Shown here: positions 17,502 through 25,961 of the stretch, piece by piece
Layout of the letters: every line of letters begins with the position of its first letter
Numbering within the stretch: position 1 is the stretch's first letter
Source: Streptomyces albireticuli
GTDB lineage: Bacteria; Actinomycetota; Actinomycetes; Streptomycetales; Streptomycetaceae
Assembly: GCF_021228125.1 (NCBI RefSeq)
Contig: NZ_JAJQQS010000003.1
Span: forward strand, 682,001-746,000
DNA length: 64,000 bases
Direction of reading: 5' to 3'
Notes under the pieces: model-generated
Databases searched by the model: none
The model's input: only the letters and a program-made list of their open reading frames with translations
What the model was told of the DNA's origin: nothing
Program-made: the position numbers and the translations under genes

Positions 17502-19144
17502 CGCGCGTCCTTCGCCCGCGCGCGCTCCAGGACCGCGCCCAGGTCCGTGCCGGCCGGCAGGGTGCCGAAGGCGTTTCCCCAGTCCGCGTCCAGCCGCGAG
17601 GCGCAGAAGGCGTCCGCGACGGCCGGGGTGCTGTGGCGGACGAGCAGGCTGCCCTGGAGGACGAGCGTGAGCTGCTCGGCCACCCGGCGGGCGAGGAGCT
17701 GCGCGCGGCCGGGGTCGGTGAGCTCGCCGAGGAGGCGGCGCAGGCGCGCCGCCGCCGCGTCGAGCCGGGCGTCGGCCCCGGCCGCCGCGTCGACCTCGGC
17801 GAAGTAGGCCGCGAGGGCGGCGGGTTCCCGGCCGAGCGCCCGCAGCACGTCCAGCGCCGCGACATTGCCCGAGCCCTCCCAGATCGACAGCAGCGGCGCC
17901 TCGCGGTAGAGCCGGGGCATGCCCGAATCCTCGACGTAGCCGTTGCCGCCCAGGCATTCGAGGGCCTCGGCGGCGTGCGCGCTGCCGCGCTTGCACACCC
18001 AGTACTTCCCGGCGGCCAGCGCGAGGCGCCGCAGGGCGGCCTCCCCGGCGTCGCCCGCCTCGGACCGGTCCAGCGCCGCCGCCAGCCGCATCGCCAGCAC
18101 CGTCGCCGCCTCGGACTCGACGGCGAGGTCCGCCAGGACGTTGCGCATCAGCGGCTGGTCGATCAGCTCGGCGCCGAACGCGCGCCGGTGCGCGGTGTGG
18201 TGCAGCGCCTGCCGCAGCCCGGCCCGCATCCCGGCCGCCGAGCCGATCACACAGTCGAGCCGGGTCATGTTGACCATCTCGACGATCGTGCGCACCCCGC
18301 GCCCCGGCTCACCGACCGGCCAGGCCACGGCCCTCTCGTACTCGATCTCGGCCGAGGCGTTGGAGCGGTTGCCGAGCTTGTCCTTCAGCCGCTGGATCCG
18401 CATCGCGTTGCGTGTGCCGTCGGGCAGTACCCGGGGCATCAGGAAGCAGGTCAGACCCTCCGGAGCCTGGGCCAGGACCAGGAAGACGTCGCTCATCGGC
18501 GCCGAGGTGAACCACTTGTGACCGGTGATCACGTACGAGCCGTCGCCGGCCGGGACCGCCGTCGTGGTGTTGGCCCGCACATCGGAGCCGCCCTGCTTCT
18601 CCGTCATCGACATGCCGGCGATCAGCCCCCGCTTGCCCAGCGGCGGCCGCAGCCCGAAGTCGTACGAGCGCGCGGCCAGCAGCGGCTCATAGGCCGCGGC
18701 CAGGGCGGGCTCGGCGCGCAGCGCGGGCACGGCGGCGTAGGTCATGGAGACCGGACAGCCGTGACCGGGCTCGGCCTGCGCCCAGACGTAGAACTTCGCC
18801 GCGCGCGCCAGATGCGCGCCCGGGCCGCCCTCCGCCCAGGGGGCGGCGTGCTGGCCGCTCTCCACGGCCACGGTCATCAGCCGGTGCCAGGAGGGGTGGA
18901 ACTCCACCTCGTCGACACGGTGGCCGTAGCGGTCGTGGGTGTGCGCCACCGGAGGATGGGCCTCGGCCGTCCGGGCCCACTCCTGCGCCTCGGGCGAGCC
19001 CGCCCGGGCGCCCAGCTCGCGCACCTCGGCCTCGGCCCCCGCGGCGCCGTCGCGCCGCAGGGCCTCCAGCAGGGCGGGGTCGTCGGCCGTGGTGAAACCG
19101 GTCAGGGGCGGAGCCTGGTTGAGGACTTCGTGCGTGGCGCTCAT
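17498..19144 (-). CDS. AidB-like acyl-CoA dehydrogenase
   Basis: This 548-residue flavoprotein is much longer than ordinary acyl-CoA dehydrogenases (about 380) and matches the AidB/ACAD11-like subfamily (about 540). Visible motifs: GMSMTEKQGGSDVRANTT, GHKWFTSAPMSDVFLVLAQA, RLKDKLGNRSNASAEIEY, ECLGGNGYVEDSGMPRLYRE and SIWEGSGNV. AidB proteins bind DNA and are linked to the alkylation response, but many homologues are metabolic. Pairing with an enoyl-CoA hydratase and a divergent PaaX regulator favours a catabolic role here. The ATG at 19144 is preceded by GGAGG. Confidence 0.88.
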   Translation of the reverse strand: MSATHEVLNQAPPLTGFTTADDPALLEALRRDGAAGAEAEVRELGARAGSPEAQEWARTAEAHPPVAHTHDRYGHRVDEVEFHPSWHRLMTVAVESGQHAAPWAEGGPGAHLARAAKFYVWAQAEPGHGCPVSMTYAAVPALRAEPALAAAYEPLLAARSYDFGLRPPLGKRGLIAGMSMTEKQGGSDVRANTTTAVPAGDGSYVITGHKWFTSAPMSDVFLVLAQAPEGLTCFLMPRVLPDGTRNAMRIQRLKDKLGNRSNASAEIEYERAVAWPVGEPGRGVRTIVEMVNMTRLDCVIGSAAGMRAGLRQALHHTAHRRAFGAELIDQPLMRNVLADLAVESEAATVLAMRLAAALDRSEAGDAGEAALRRLALAAGKYWVCKRGSAHAAEALECLGGNGYVEDSGMPRLYREAPLLSIWEGSGNVAALDVLRALGREPAALAAYFAEVDAAAGADARLDAAAARLRRLLGELTDPGRAQLLARRVAEQLTLVLQGSLLVRHSTPAVADAFCASRLDADWGNAFGTLPAGTDLGAVLERARAKDAR

Positions 19145-19180
19145 GGGACGGCCTCCGGGTGGGCGGGCGGGCACGAGGGG

Positions 19181-19218
19181 CATTACAGTTTCATGATGCG
19201 TGATCGGAGGCTGTAATG
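19181..19218. promoter_or_regulatory. Inverted repeat CATTACAG...CTGTAATG, candidate PaaX operator
   Basis: Perfect 8-bp arms (19181-19188 and 19211-19218) are separated by 22 bp in the 71-bp spacer between the divergent AidB-like gene and paaX-family gene. The right arm includes the paaX-type ATG (19216) and follows its GGAGG ribosome-binding site. A regulator bound here could control both directions and repress its own translation start region. Confidence 0.6.
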
Positions 19219-20007
19219 GACAGGGTCCCGCCGGACAGGGACGACCGCGCGGGGAACCCCGGCGCGGGTGCCGCGCCCGCCCTGCGGCCGCTGACCGCGC
19301 GCTCGGTCGTGCTCTCCACTCTGCTCGGCCACCACCCGCCCGCGCTCCCGGCCCGCGCCCTCGTCCGCGTCGCCGAGCTGTTCGGCACCGCCGAAGGGGC
19401 GGTCCGCACCGCCCTGACCCGGATGGTCGCCGCCGGCGACCTGGAGCAGCGCGACGGCGCCTACCGCCTCACCGACCGGCTCCTCGCCCGCCAGGCCCGG
19501 CAGGACGACAGCCGCGCCCCGCGCACCCGCCCCTGGGACGGCGGCTGGGAGATCGCCGTCGTCACCCCCGACCGCCGCCCCGCCGCCGAGCGCGCGGCAC
19601 TCCGCCAGGCCATGGCGGCACTCCGCCTCGCCGAGCTGCGCGAAGGCTGCTGGCTGCGCCCGGCCAACCTGGTCCGCGCCCGGCCCGCCGTCGTCACCGA
19701 GCAGTGCGCGCTGCTCACCGGAGCCGCGCCGGAGGGCGACCCGGCACGGCTCGCCGCCACGCTGTGGGACCTGGAGGCCTGGGCGGTGCGGGCCCGGGCC
19801 CTGGAGGCGGCGCTGCGCCGGGAGCGCGCGGAGGGTCTCGCCCGGCGGTTCACCGTCTCGGCGGCCGTCCTTCGCCACCTCCTGGCGGACCCGGTGCTGC
19901 CCGCGTCCCTGCTGCCGGCGGACTGGCCGGGTGACCGGCTGCGGCGGCACTACGAGGACTTCGACCGGGAGTTCCGGGAGCTGCTGCTGCGGCACATCGG
20001 CGGCTAG
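19216..20007 (+). CDS. PaaX-family transcriptional regulator
   Basis: This 263-residue protein has an N-terminal winged helix (SVVLSTLLGHHPPALPARALV, AVRTALTRMVAAGDLEQRDGAY), the central PaaX domain (WDGGWEIAVVTPD...) and the C-terminal PaaX segment (LLPADWPGDRLRRHYEDF). PaaX-type regulators are GntR-like repressors that respond to aryl- or acyl-CoA thioesters. It is divergent from the AidB-like/hydratase operon, its most likely target, across the inverted repeat at 19181-19218. RBS is GGAGG, five bases before ATG. Confidence 0.9.
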   Translation: MDRVPPDRDDRAGNPGAGAAPALRPLTARSVVLSTLLGHHPPALPARALVRVAELFGTAEGAVRTALTRMVAAGDLEQRDGAYRLTDRLLARQARQDDSRAPRTRPWDGGWEIAVVTPDRRPAAERAALRQAMAALRLAELREGCWLRPANLVRARPAVVTEQCALLTGAAPEGDPARLAATLWDLEAWAVRARALEAALRRERAEGLARRFTVSAAVLRHLLADPVLPASLLPADWPGDRLRRHYEDFDREFRELLLRHIGG

Positions 20008-20016
20008 CCCCGCCGG

Positions 20017-20619
20017 TCACCGCCGCGGCGCGCCGCCCGACTCGTCCAGGTGCGGGGCCGACAGGTGCAGCACCTCGTAGCGCTCGGTCGCGTCCTCGTC
20101 CCGGGGTGCGGTCCGCTCCCACAGCGTCAGCCGCATCAGCTGCCAGTGGCGCGGGTCGACCGCCAGCGCGGCCGTGTGCACGCCCTCCCGCGCGGCGAGT
20201 CCGCGCAGCAGCCGGGTCTCCTCCTGGATCAGGGCGGCCAGGTCACCCGGCTCCGCGCCGGGCGGGATCGGGGTCAGCCGCCGGGAAGCGGCCGCGGGCG
20301 TCCGGCCGCGGGCCGGGCCCGCCAGCGTCGCCAGGCCCGTCCAGTGCTGGACGGCGGGCCGGCCGAAGTCGCCGATGATCCCCTGGAAGCCGCCCCCGCC
20401 GACAAGGAAGTGGCTCATGGCGTCGGTGTCCCGCCACAGGTAGACGGGCGCGTACTGGTTGACGGGCGAGCCGTCGACGCCGCGCTCCCGGATCACATAG
20501 GCCTTCAGGCCCAGCCCGGGGAGGTCGTCGAGGAGGTGGCCGCGGGTGGCGACGCGGTCGCGGATGATCCCCATGTCGTAGTCGGCGGGGAGGGTGATCT
20601 CGTACTGCATGGCGTACAT
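20017..20619 (-). CDS. DUF4865 family protein
   Basis: This 200-residue protein has the N-terminal pattern MQYEITLPADYDMGIIRDRV, then QYAPVYLWRDTDAMSHFLVGGGGFQGIIGDFG, which I recall as DUF4865. The biochemical function is unknown. It lies 39 bp downstream of the cupin gene on the same strand and is probably its operon partner. The first of two nearby in-frame ATGs was taken; the second (three codons later) is also possible. Confidence 0.75.
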   Translation of the reverse strand: MYAMQYEITLPADYDMGIIRDRVATRGHLLDDLPGLGLKAYVIRERGVDGSPVNQYAPVYLWRDTDAMSHFLVGGGGFQGIIGDFGRPAVQHWTGLATLAGPARGRTPAAASRRLTPIPPGAEPGDLAALIQEETRLLRGLAAREGVHTAALAVDPRHWQLMRLTLWERTAPRDEDATERYEVLHLSAPHLDESGGAPRR

Positions 20620-20658
20620 GGCGCGGAGGTCCTTGTTCTCGGTGCTGCGCGGAGCTGT

Positions 20659-21069
20659 TCAGGCGCTGGTGTGCGCGGCGGCGTACTCGGCGTCGGTGAC
20701 GGGCTCGCCCACCTCGGCCTCGGTGTCGTCGGCGGCCGCCTCGTGGACGGCGAGATGGGTCATGGGCGTCGTGGCGGCGGCGCCGTGCCAGTGCCACTCG
20801 CCGGGCTCGATCCGGACGGTGTCACCCGGGCGGACCGGCTCCGCCGGGCCGCCGCGCCGCTGCACCAGCCCCGCGCCCTCGGTGATCTGCAGGAGCTGGC
20901 CGAGCGGATGGCGGTGCCAGTGCGTACGGGCGCCGGGGGCGAAGCGGACGCTCGCGGCCCGCACCCGGGACGGGGGAGCGGGGGCGGCCAGCTCGTCGAG
21001 GTGAACGGCGCCGGTGACCAGCGCGGACGGTGCGGCGACGGCGTCCGGGCGAGTGCGGATGATCTTCAT
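20659..21069 (-). CDS. Cupin-domain protein
   Basis: This 136-residue single-domain cupin has the two motifs that make the metal site: HWHRHPLGQLLQITEGAG and PGDTVRIEPGEWHWHG, with three or four His ligands. Such small cupins are often quercetinase-like or carboxymuconolactone-associated oxidoreductase partners; substrate unknown. The ATG at 21069 lies next to a strong palindrome and has no ribosome-binding site. A TATGTA -10-like box about 10 bases upstream suggests a leaderless or nearly leaderless mRNA. Confidence 0.87.
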   Translation of the reverse strand: MKIIRTRPDAVAAPSALVTGAVHLDELAAPAPPSRVRAASVRFAPGARTHWHRHPLGQLLQITEGAGLVQRRGGPAEPVRPGDTVRIEPGEWHWHGAAATTPMTHLAVHEAAADDTEAEVGEPVTDAEYAAAHTSA

Positions 21070-21076
21070 GCCCGCA

Positions 21077-21098
21077 CTGTACATACCAGTAGGTACAG
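21077..21098. promoter_or_regulatory. 22-bp palindrome upstream of the cupin gene
   Basis: CTGTACATAC and GTAGGTACAG flank a central CA. Counting inward, CTGTAC/GTACAG and TAC/GTA are perfect, with one mismatched pair between. This is the size and form of a TetR- or MarR-class operator. It covers the likely promoter of the cupin/DUF4865 operon (cupin start 21069). No TetR gene is adjacent, so the cognate regulator must lie elsewhere. Confidence 0.6.
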
Positions 21099-21184
21099 AA
21101 TCCAGCGGCGATGTCCCGGCCCGGGAGCCGCCCGCCCGGCGCACTCCGCTCGCGCCGCCGCCCGCACCGTACGAGGCTGGGCGC

Positions 21185-22303
21185 ATGATCAGCGGACGTG
21201 CCGTCCCCGCAGTGACGGCCGCGCTGGCGGCGGTGCTCACCTGCCTGACCCCGCCCGCCCTCGCGGCCCCCCGCCCCGCGGCCCCACCCCGTACCGCCTC
21301 GGCCTGGCTGCCCTACTGGGAACCCGGTGCCTACCGCGACGCCCTCGCCCACGCCGACCGGCTGCACACCGTCAGCCCCTTCTGGTACGAGGCCACCGCC
21401 GCCGACCGGCTCACCGCGCACCCCGGCGCCGGCGACCGGACCGTCGTCGACGGCCTGCGCGCCGCAGGCATCAAGGTCGTGCCCACCGTCACCGAAACCC
21501 TCGACGCCGAGGCGATGGCCCGCCTCATGGGCGACGCGAAGACCCGCGCCACCCACGTCGACACCCTGGTCCGGCTCACCACCGACCACGCCTACGACGG
21601 CCTCGACCTCGACTACGAGCGGATGAACGAGGGCGCCCGCACCCCCGCCCTCGCCGCACGCGTCCGCACCGGCTTCAACGCCCTGACCACCGAGCTGTGC
21701 GCCCGGCTGCACGCCCTGCGCAAGGAGTGCGTGGCCGCCGTCTTCCCCCGCACCGCGGCCCCCGCCCACGACGAGGGGCGGGTCTTCGACTACACCCATC
21801 TCGGCCGCACCCTCGACCACCTGCGGATCATGGGCTACAACCTGCACAACGCCCTCGGCAGCCCCGGCCCGCTCTCCAGCCCCGCCTGGTACGACGAGAT
21901 CCTCAGCTACGCCACCGCGCGGGTACCCGCCCGCCGCATCGAGATGGGCATCCCCGCCTACGGCTGGGACCACCGCGTCGGCGACCCCGCCCGCGCCACC
22001 CACCGCACCAGCCGGGAGGCCGAGGCGCTGCGCCGCCGCGTCGGCGCCCCCTACGCCCTGGACCCCGTCTCCCGCACCCCGCACTTCACCTACACCGAGG
22101 ACGGCCGGCAGCGCGAGGTCTGGTACCAGGACGCCCGCGGCGTCGCCGCCCACCTGCCCGTCCTGCGGAAGTACGGGGTGACCGGGACCGCGCTGTGGGC
22201 CCTGGACTTCGAGGATCCCGGGCTGTGGCCGGTCCTCGCCGGGGAGCGGTCCGAACGCGGTCCCACCGCCCGGCCGAGACCGGCGAATATGAGCAGTCGG
22301 TGA
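21185..22303 (+). CDS. Secreted GH18-like hydrolase
   Basis: This 372-residue protein has a signal peptide (AVPAVTAALAAVLTCLTPPALAA) followed by a single TIM-barrel with the GH18 active-site motif DGLDLDYE (the last Glu being the proton donor), strand segments MGYNLHNALG and MGIPAYGWD, and a late ALWALDFEDPGLW strand. GH18 enzymes hydrolyse chitin, peptidoglycan-like or N-glycan chitobiose linkages. No carbohydrate-binding module is present and it resembles YaaH/CFLE-type or chitinase-like proteins more than large chitinases. The start ATG has GAGG nine bases upstream. Confidence 0.83.
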   Translation: MISGRAVPAVTAALAAVLTCLTPPALAAPRPAAPPRTASAWLPYWEPGAYRDALAHADRLHTVSPFWYEATAADRLTAHPGAGDRTVVDGLRAAGIKVVPTVTETLDAEAMARLMGDAKTRATHVDTLVRLTTDHAYDGLDLDYERMNEGARTPALAARVRTGFNALTTELCARLHALRKECVAAVFPRTAAPAHDEGRVFDYTHLGRTLDHLRIMGYNLHNALGSPGPLSSPAWYDEILSYATARVPARRIEMGIPAYGWDHRVGDPARATHRTSREAEALRRRVGAPYALDPVSRTPHFTYTEDGRQREVWYQDARGVAAHLPVLRKYGVTGTALWALDFEDPGLWPVLAGERSERGPTARPRPANMSSR

Positions 22304-22367
22304 CAGTTCGGGCGTCCGGAGGGCCGTGCGGCGCACGTGTGTCCCGAGGGGAACGATACTTGTCCGC

Positions 22368-23066
22368 ATGTCACGCGTGCTGCTGATCGAGGACGACCGG
22401 GCCGTACGGGAAGCCGTCCTCCTCACCCTGCGCCGCCGCGGCCACGAGGTCGAGGGCGCGGCCACCGGCGAGGCCGGGCTCTCCGCCATGGAGACCTTCC
22501 GCCCCGACCTGGTCCTGCTCGACCTCATGCTGCCCGACAAGAGCGGCTTCGAGGTGTGCCGGCGCATCCGCGCCACCCAGCAGATCCCGATCATCATGCT
22601 CACCGCGCGCGGCGACGACATAGACGTCGTCCTCGGCCTGGAGGCCGGCGCCGACGACTACATCGTCAAGCCCGCCCGGGGCGAGGTCCTCGAAGCCCGC
22701 ATCCGCGCCGTGCTGCGCCGCGCCGCCCCGGGCGACGGCGGCCCCGACCCCGCCGCGAGCCAGCCCGTGGAGACGCACGGCGACCTCTCCATCGACCGCA
22801 AGGGCCTGCTCGTCGCCAAGCACGGCCAGGACCTGCCGCTCGCCCCCTCCGAGATGAAGCTGCTGCTGTACCTGTCGGCGACCCCCGGCCGGGTCTTCAG
22901 CCGCCAGCAGCTCCTGGAACACGTGTGGGAGCACAGCTACCACGGTGACGCCCGCCTGGTCGACGCCTGTGTGATGCGCCTGCGCACCAAGGTCGAGGAC
23001 TCCACCCGGTCGCCGAAGTACATCCAGACCGTGCGCGGCTTCGGCTACCGCTTCGGACCCCTGTGA
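22368..23066 (+). CDS. OmpR-type response regulator, AfsQ1-like
   Basis: This 232-residue regulator has an N-terminal receiver domain (acidic pair Asp9/Asp10, phosphoacceptor Asp52 in LVLLDLMLP, Lys in YIVKPARG) and a C-terminal winged helix (SEMKLLLYLSATPGRVFSRQ, VDACVMRLRTKVEDSTRSP, QTVRGFGYRFG). The output-domain wording is close to Streptomyces AfsQ1, which controls secondary metabolism. No sigQ-like gene is adjacent, so it is better called a paralogue. GATACT (22355-22360) seven bases before the ATG suggests a leaderless transcript. It overlaps the kinase gene by 4 bp. Confidence 0.93.
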   Translation: MSRVLLIEDDRAVREAVLLTLRRRGHEVEGAATGEAGLSAMETFRPDLVLLDLMLPDKSGFEVCRRIRATQQIPIIMLTARGDDIDVVLGLEAGADDYIVKPARGEVLEARIRAVLRRAAPGDGGPDPAASQPVETHGDLSIDRKGLLVAKHGQDLPLAPSEMKLLLYLSATPGRVFSRQQLLEHVWEHSYHGDARLVDACVMRLRTKVEDSTRSPKYIQTVRGFGYRFGPL

Positions 23067-24586
23067 AGCGGCCGCGACTCCGCAGGCCCGCGTTCCCGCG
23101 CCCCGACCTCCGGCGCCCCGAGTTCCGCCGCCCGTCGCTGCGCGCCCTCGCGTCGGGCCTGCGGGCCCGCCTGGTCGTCGCGTTCCTGCTGGTCGCCGCG
23201 CTCAGCGCGCTCACCACGGCGGGGCTGACCTTCCGCGAGGCCCGTACGGCGATCCTCAAGCGCACCCAGGACACGGCCGTCTCCGCCCTGCGCTCCCAGG
23301 TCAACTCACAGATCCCCGACTACGCCTTCCCACCCAGTCAGCAGAAGCTCCTGGAGCTCACGCACGGCCTCACCCGGGCGGGCGAGGCCCAGCACTGGAT
23401 CATCCACGTCCGGCACGGGAACGGCCCCATGGTCCCCTCCGCCGATGTGAAGGCGATCATCCCGCAGGGGCTCCAGAAGAAGGTGCGCAACGGCATCGCG
23501 GCGTTCCAGCGCATGGACATCGACGGCAACGCCTGGCTCGCCATCGGCCTGCCCGTCACCTACGCCGACAACGGCGCGCCCTCCGGCCTGGAGGTCTACG
23601 CCCAGATACCGCTCCGCGAGGACGAGATCAACGTACGGGCGCTCGTCCAGGCCGCGCAGAGCGGCGCCGTGCCCGGCGTGGCGCTGGCCGCCGTGCCCGC
23701 CCTGATCGCCGCGCGCGGCGTGCTCCGGCCCGTACGCGAGCTGCGCCGCGCCACCCGCAAGATCGCCGCCGGTGAGCTGGACACCCGCCTGAAGGTCACC
23801 GGCCGCGACGAGCTCGCCGACCTCTCCCGCACCTTCAACGACATGGCAGAGGCCCTGGAGGAGAACGTCGCCGAGCTGCGCCGCATGGAGGCCAACTCCC
23901 GGCGCTTCGCCGCCGACGTCTCGCACGAGCTGCGCACACCGCTGGCCGCGATGACCGCCGTCGTCGACGTCCTCGACGACGACGCCGGCTCGCTCGACCC
24001 CGACACCGCCTACGCGGTGCGCCTCATCAGCGAGGAGACCGGCAAGCTCGCCCGTATGGTCGAGGACCTGATGGAGATCTCCCGCTTCGACGCGGGCGCC
24101 GCCGCGCTCCACCTGGACGAGGTCGACGTCGCCGAGACCGTCCGCAAGACACTCCAGGCCCGCGGCTGGCAGGAGAAGGTCTCCGTCGACCTGCCCGAGG
24201 GCGTACGCGCCCGGCTCGACCCGCGCCGCATCGACGTCGTGGTCGCCAACCTCGTGGGCAACGCCCTCAAGCACGGCGGCGAACCCGTCGGCGTCACCGT
24301 CCGGGTGGCGGAGGGGAAGACCCCGGGAGCCGGGGAGCGGCTGCTGATCGAGATCGCGGACCGGGGCCGGGGCATCGACCCCGAGGTGCTCCCGCACGTC
24401 TTCGAGCGCTTCTTCAAGGCGGACTCCGCCCGCGCCCGCTCCGAGGGCAGCGGCCTCGGACTCGCCATCACCCTGGAGAACGTCCGCCTGCACGACGGCA
24501 CCGTACGGGCCGCCAACCGCCCCGAGGGCGGCGCGGTGTTCACGGTGGACCTGCCGCTGCGCCACTGCGGAGGTGACGAGGGATGA
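23063..24586 (+). CDS. Sensor histidine kinase
   Basis: This 507-residue membrane kinase starts at a GTG overlapping the response regulator stop (GTGA). It has a positively charged N-terminus, TM1 (LVVAFLLVAALSALTTAGL), an extracytoplasmic sensor of about 150 residues, TM2 (VPGVALAAVPALIAARGVL), a HAMP domain (GELDTRLKVTGRDELADLSR), a HisKA box with phospho-His288 in DVSHELRTPLAAM, and a HATPase domain (NLVGNALKHG, DRGRGIDPEVLPHVFERFF, GSGLGLAI). It should phosphorylate the preceding regulator. The signal is unknown. Confidence 0.94.
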   Translation: MKRPRLRRPAFPRPDLRRPEFRRPSLRALASGLRARLVVAFLLVAALSALTTAGLTFREARTAILKRTQDTAVSALRSQVNSQIPDYAFPPSQQKLLELTHGLTRAGEAQHWIIHVRHGNGPMVPSADVKAIIPQGLQKKVRNGIAAFQRMDIDGNAWLAIGLPVTYADNGAPSGLEVYAQIPLREDEINVRALVQAAQSGAVPGVALAAVPALIAARGVLRPVRELRRATRKIAAGELDTRLKVTGRDELADLSRTFNDMAEALEENVAELRRMEANSRRFAADVSHELRTPLAAMTAVVDVLDDDAGSLDPDTAYAVRLISEETGKLARMVEDLMEISRFDAGAAALHLDEVDVAETVRKTLQARGWQEKVSVDLPEGVRARLDPRRIDVVVANLVGNALKHGGEPVGVTVRVAEGKTPGAGERLLIEIADRGRGIDPEVLPHVFERFFKADSARARSEGSGLGLAITLENVRLHDGTVRAANRPEGGAVFTVDLPLRHCGGDEG

Positions 24587-25149
24587 CGAAGCGACGCGCC
24601 GCCCTGGCCGCGCTCCTGCTGACCGGGACGCTCGCGGGATGCGGGGTCACCTCCACGGACGTCATCGAGGTGGGGCAGCCCGCGAGCGGCGCCAAGCGGC
24701 CCGGCACGACCCAGGAGAAGGGGGCCCGGATCTATCTGATGTCCCCGACCGGGGTGAAGTCGGTGCCCCGCGACGCCAAGACCAAGCTCGGCGCGGAGGA
24801 CGCCGTCGCCCTGCTCCTCAACGGGCCGGAGCCCGACGAGCGCGTCCGCGGGCTCTACTCCGACCTGCCCAGGATGCGGGCCGACCAGGTGCACGTCACC
24901 ACCGGCACCCTGCGGGTGAGCGTCCAGATGCCGTTCAACGTCCTGAGGCTGAGCCCGGTCGCCCGGAGCCAGTTCGTGTGCACGGCGGCGGACAACGAGA
25001 CGCCGCCCAGGCGCCAGATCCACGATGTGAAGGTGGAGCTCAGCGGCGGCGGCTACACCATCTCCGACCTGGTCTGCGACAGCAACAACGCCTTCCCGGC
25101 GGCCAAGCTGCCCTCCCCGCAGGCCGGCAGCGGCGGCGGGGGCCGCTGA
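24583..25149 (+). CDS. Lipoprotein of a two-component operon
   Basis: This 188-residue protein has a lipoprotein signal peptide with lipobox LAGC (Cys at about residue 21), so it should be anchored outside the membrane. The body (ARIYLMSPTGVKSVPRDAKT, DAVALLLNGPEPDERVRGLY) resembles a short GerMN-like domain. It overlaps the kinase gene by 4 bp (ATGA), which puts it in the signalling operon; it may modulate the kinase sensor, by analogy with CseA in the Streptomyces CseBC system. That role is inference. Confidence 0.8.
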   Translation: MTKRRAALAALLLTGTLAGCGVTSTDVIEVGQPASGAKRPGTTQEKGARIYLMSPTGVKSVPRDAKTKLGAEDAVALLLNGPEPDERVRGLYSDLPRMRADQVHVTTGTLRVSVQMPFNVLRLSPVARSQFVCTAADNETPPRRQIHDVKVELSGGGYTISDLVCDSNNAFPAAKLPSPQAGSGGGGR

Positions 25150-25152
25150 CAG

Positions 25153-25211
25153 CGGCCCGTGGTGCCGTCCTCGCCGTTCGCCGGCGCGGCCCCGCCGTGG
25201 GGGACGGGCCG
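25153..25211. terminator. Inverted repeat between convergent genes
   Basis: CGGCCCGT (25153-25160) and ACGGGCCG (25204-25211) are perfect complements and flank a GC-rich loop. They fill the 62-bp spacer between the lipoprotein gene and the convergent deacetylase gene and may act as a bidirectional terminator. Confidence 0.4.
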
Positions 25212-25961
25212 TCAGGTCCGGGGGAAGCTGAAGGTGTAGCCCTCCTGCTTCAGCCACGGCAGCAGCCGCTCCAGCGCCTCGACGGTCTGCTTGCGCGACC
25301 CGCCGGCGTCGTGCACCAGAACGGTCGGCCCCTTGCCGATCTGCCGCTTGACGGTGTCCACGATCTTGTCGACGCCCGGGTGCTCGAAGTCCTTGGTGTC
25401 GACGTTCCAGCCGAGGGGGCGCATGCCGTTCTCGGCCGCGATCCGGCGGCTGTCGGGGGTGAACGCACCGCCGGGGGCCCGGTAATAGCGGACCGGGGCG
25501 CCGCCCGACGCCTCCTCGATCAGCTTCTTGGCGTCGAGGATCTCCTTCGACTGGTACTCGACGGACTTCTTGTCCATCCTCGTGTCGTGCGACATGGAGT
25601 GGTCGCACAGCCGGTGGCCCCCGGCGACGACCCGCTTCACGAGGTCCGGGTGCTTCGCCGCGTTGGGGCCGACCATGCAGAACGTCGCCTTGACGTCGTA
25701 CCGCTTCAGCAGGTCGAGGACCTTGGGGGTCCAGGTGGGGTCGGGCCCGTCGTCGACGGTGAGGTTGACGGTCTTCCCGGGGTCCTCGGAGAGGTGCTCG
25801 ATCTCCTGGCTCACCTGCCTGACCGGCGAGGGCCGCTCCGCCGCCGGCGAACCACCCCCGGAACCACGCTCGTTCGACGCCACCGCGAGGGTGCCCCCGG
25901 CTATCGCGAGGACCGCCACCGTGGCCGCGATCCGGTTCCTCTGCTTCTTCGGCAGCGCCAT
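25212..25961 (-). CDS. Polysaccharide deacetylase (NodB/CE4), membrane-anchored
   Basis: This 249-residue protein has an N-terminal signal anchor (RIAATVAVLAIAGGTLAVAS), a Ser/Gly/Pro linker and a CE4 domain. Motifs: LTVDDGPDP (the catalytic and metal Asp pair), CDHSMSHD (two metal His), RAPGGAFTP, and the late VLVHDAGG with the catalytic His. These enzymes remove N-acetyl groups from peptidoglycan or chitin-like polymers with a divalent metal. It is convergent with the two-component operon; no functional link is visible. Confidence 0.9.
   Translation of the reverse strand: MALPKKQRNRIAATVAVLAIAGGTLAVASNERGSGGGSPAAERPSPVRQVSQEIEHLSEDPGKTVNLTVDDGPDPTWTPKVLDLLKRYDVKATFCMVGPNAAKHPDLVKRVVAGGHRLCDHSMSHDTRMDKKSVEYQSKEILDAKKLIEEASGGAPVRYYRAPGGAFTPDSRRIAAENGMRPLGWNVDTKDFEHPGVDKIVDTVKRQIGKGPTVLVHDAGGSRKQTVEALERLLPWLKQEGYTFSFPRT

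Noticed and set aside
20050..22386. Long plus-strand frame across the DUF4865, cupin and GH18 genes
   Set aside because: Becomes Arg/Pro-rich noise over the GH18 gene, which has clear signal peptide and active site in another frame.
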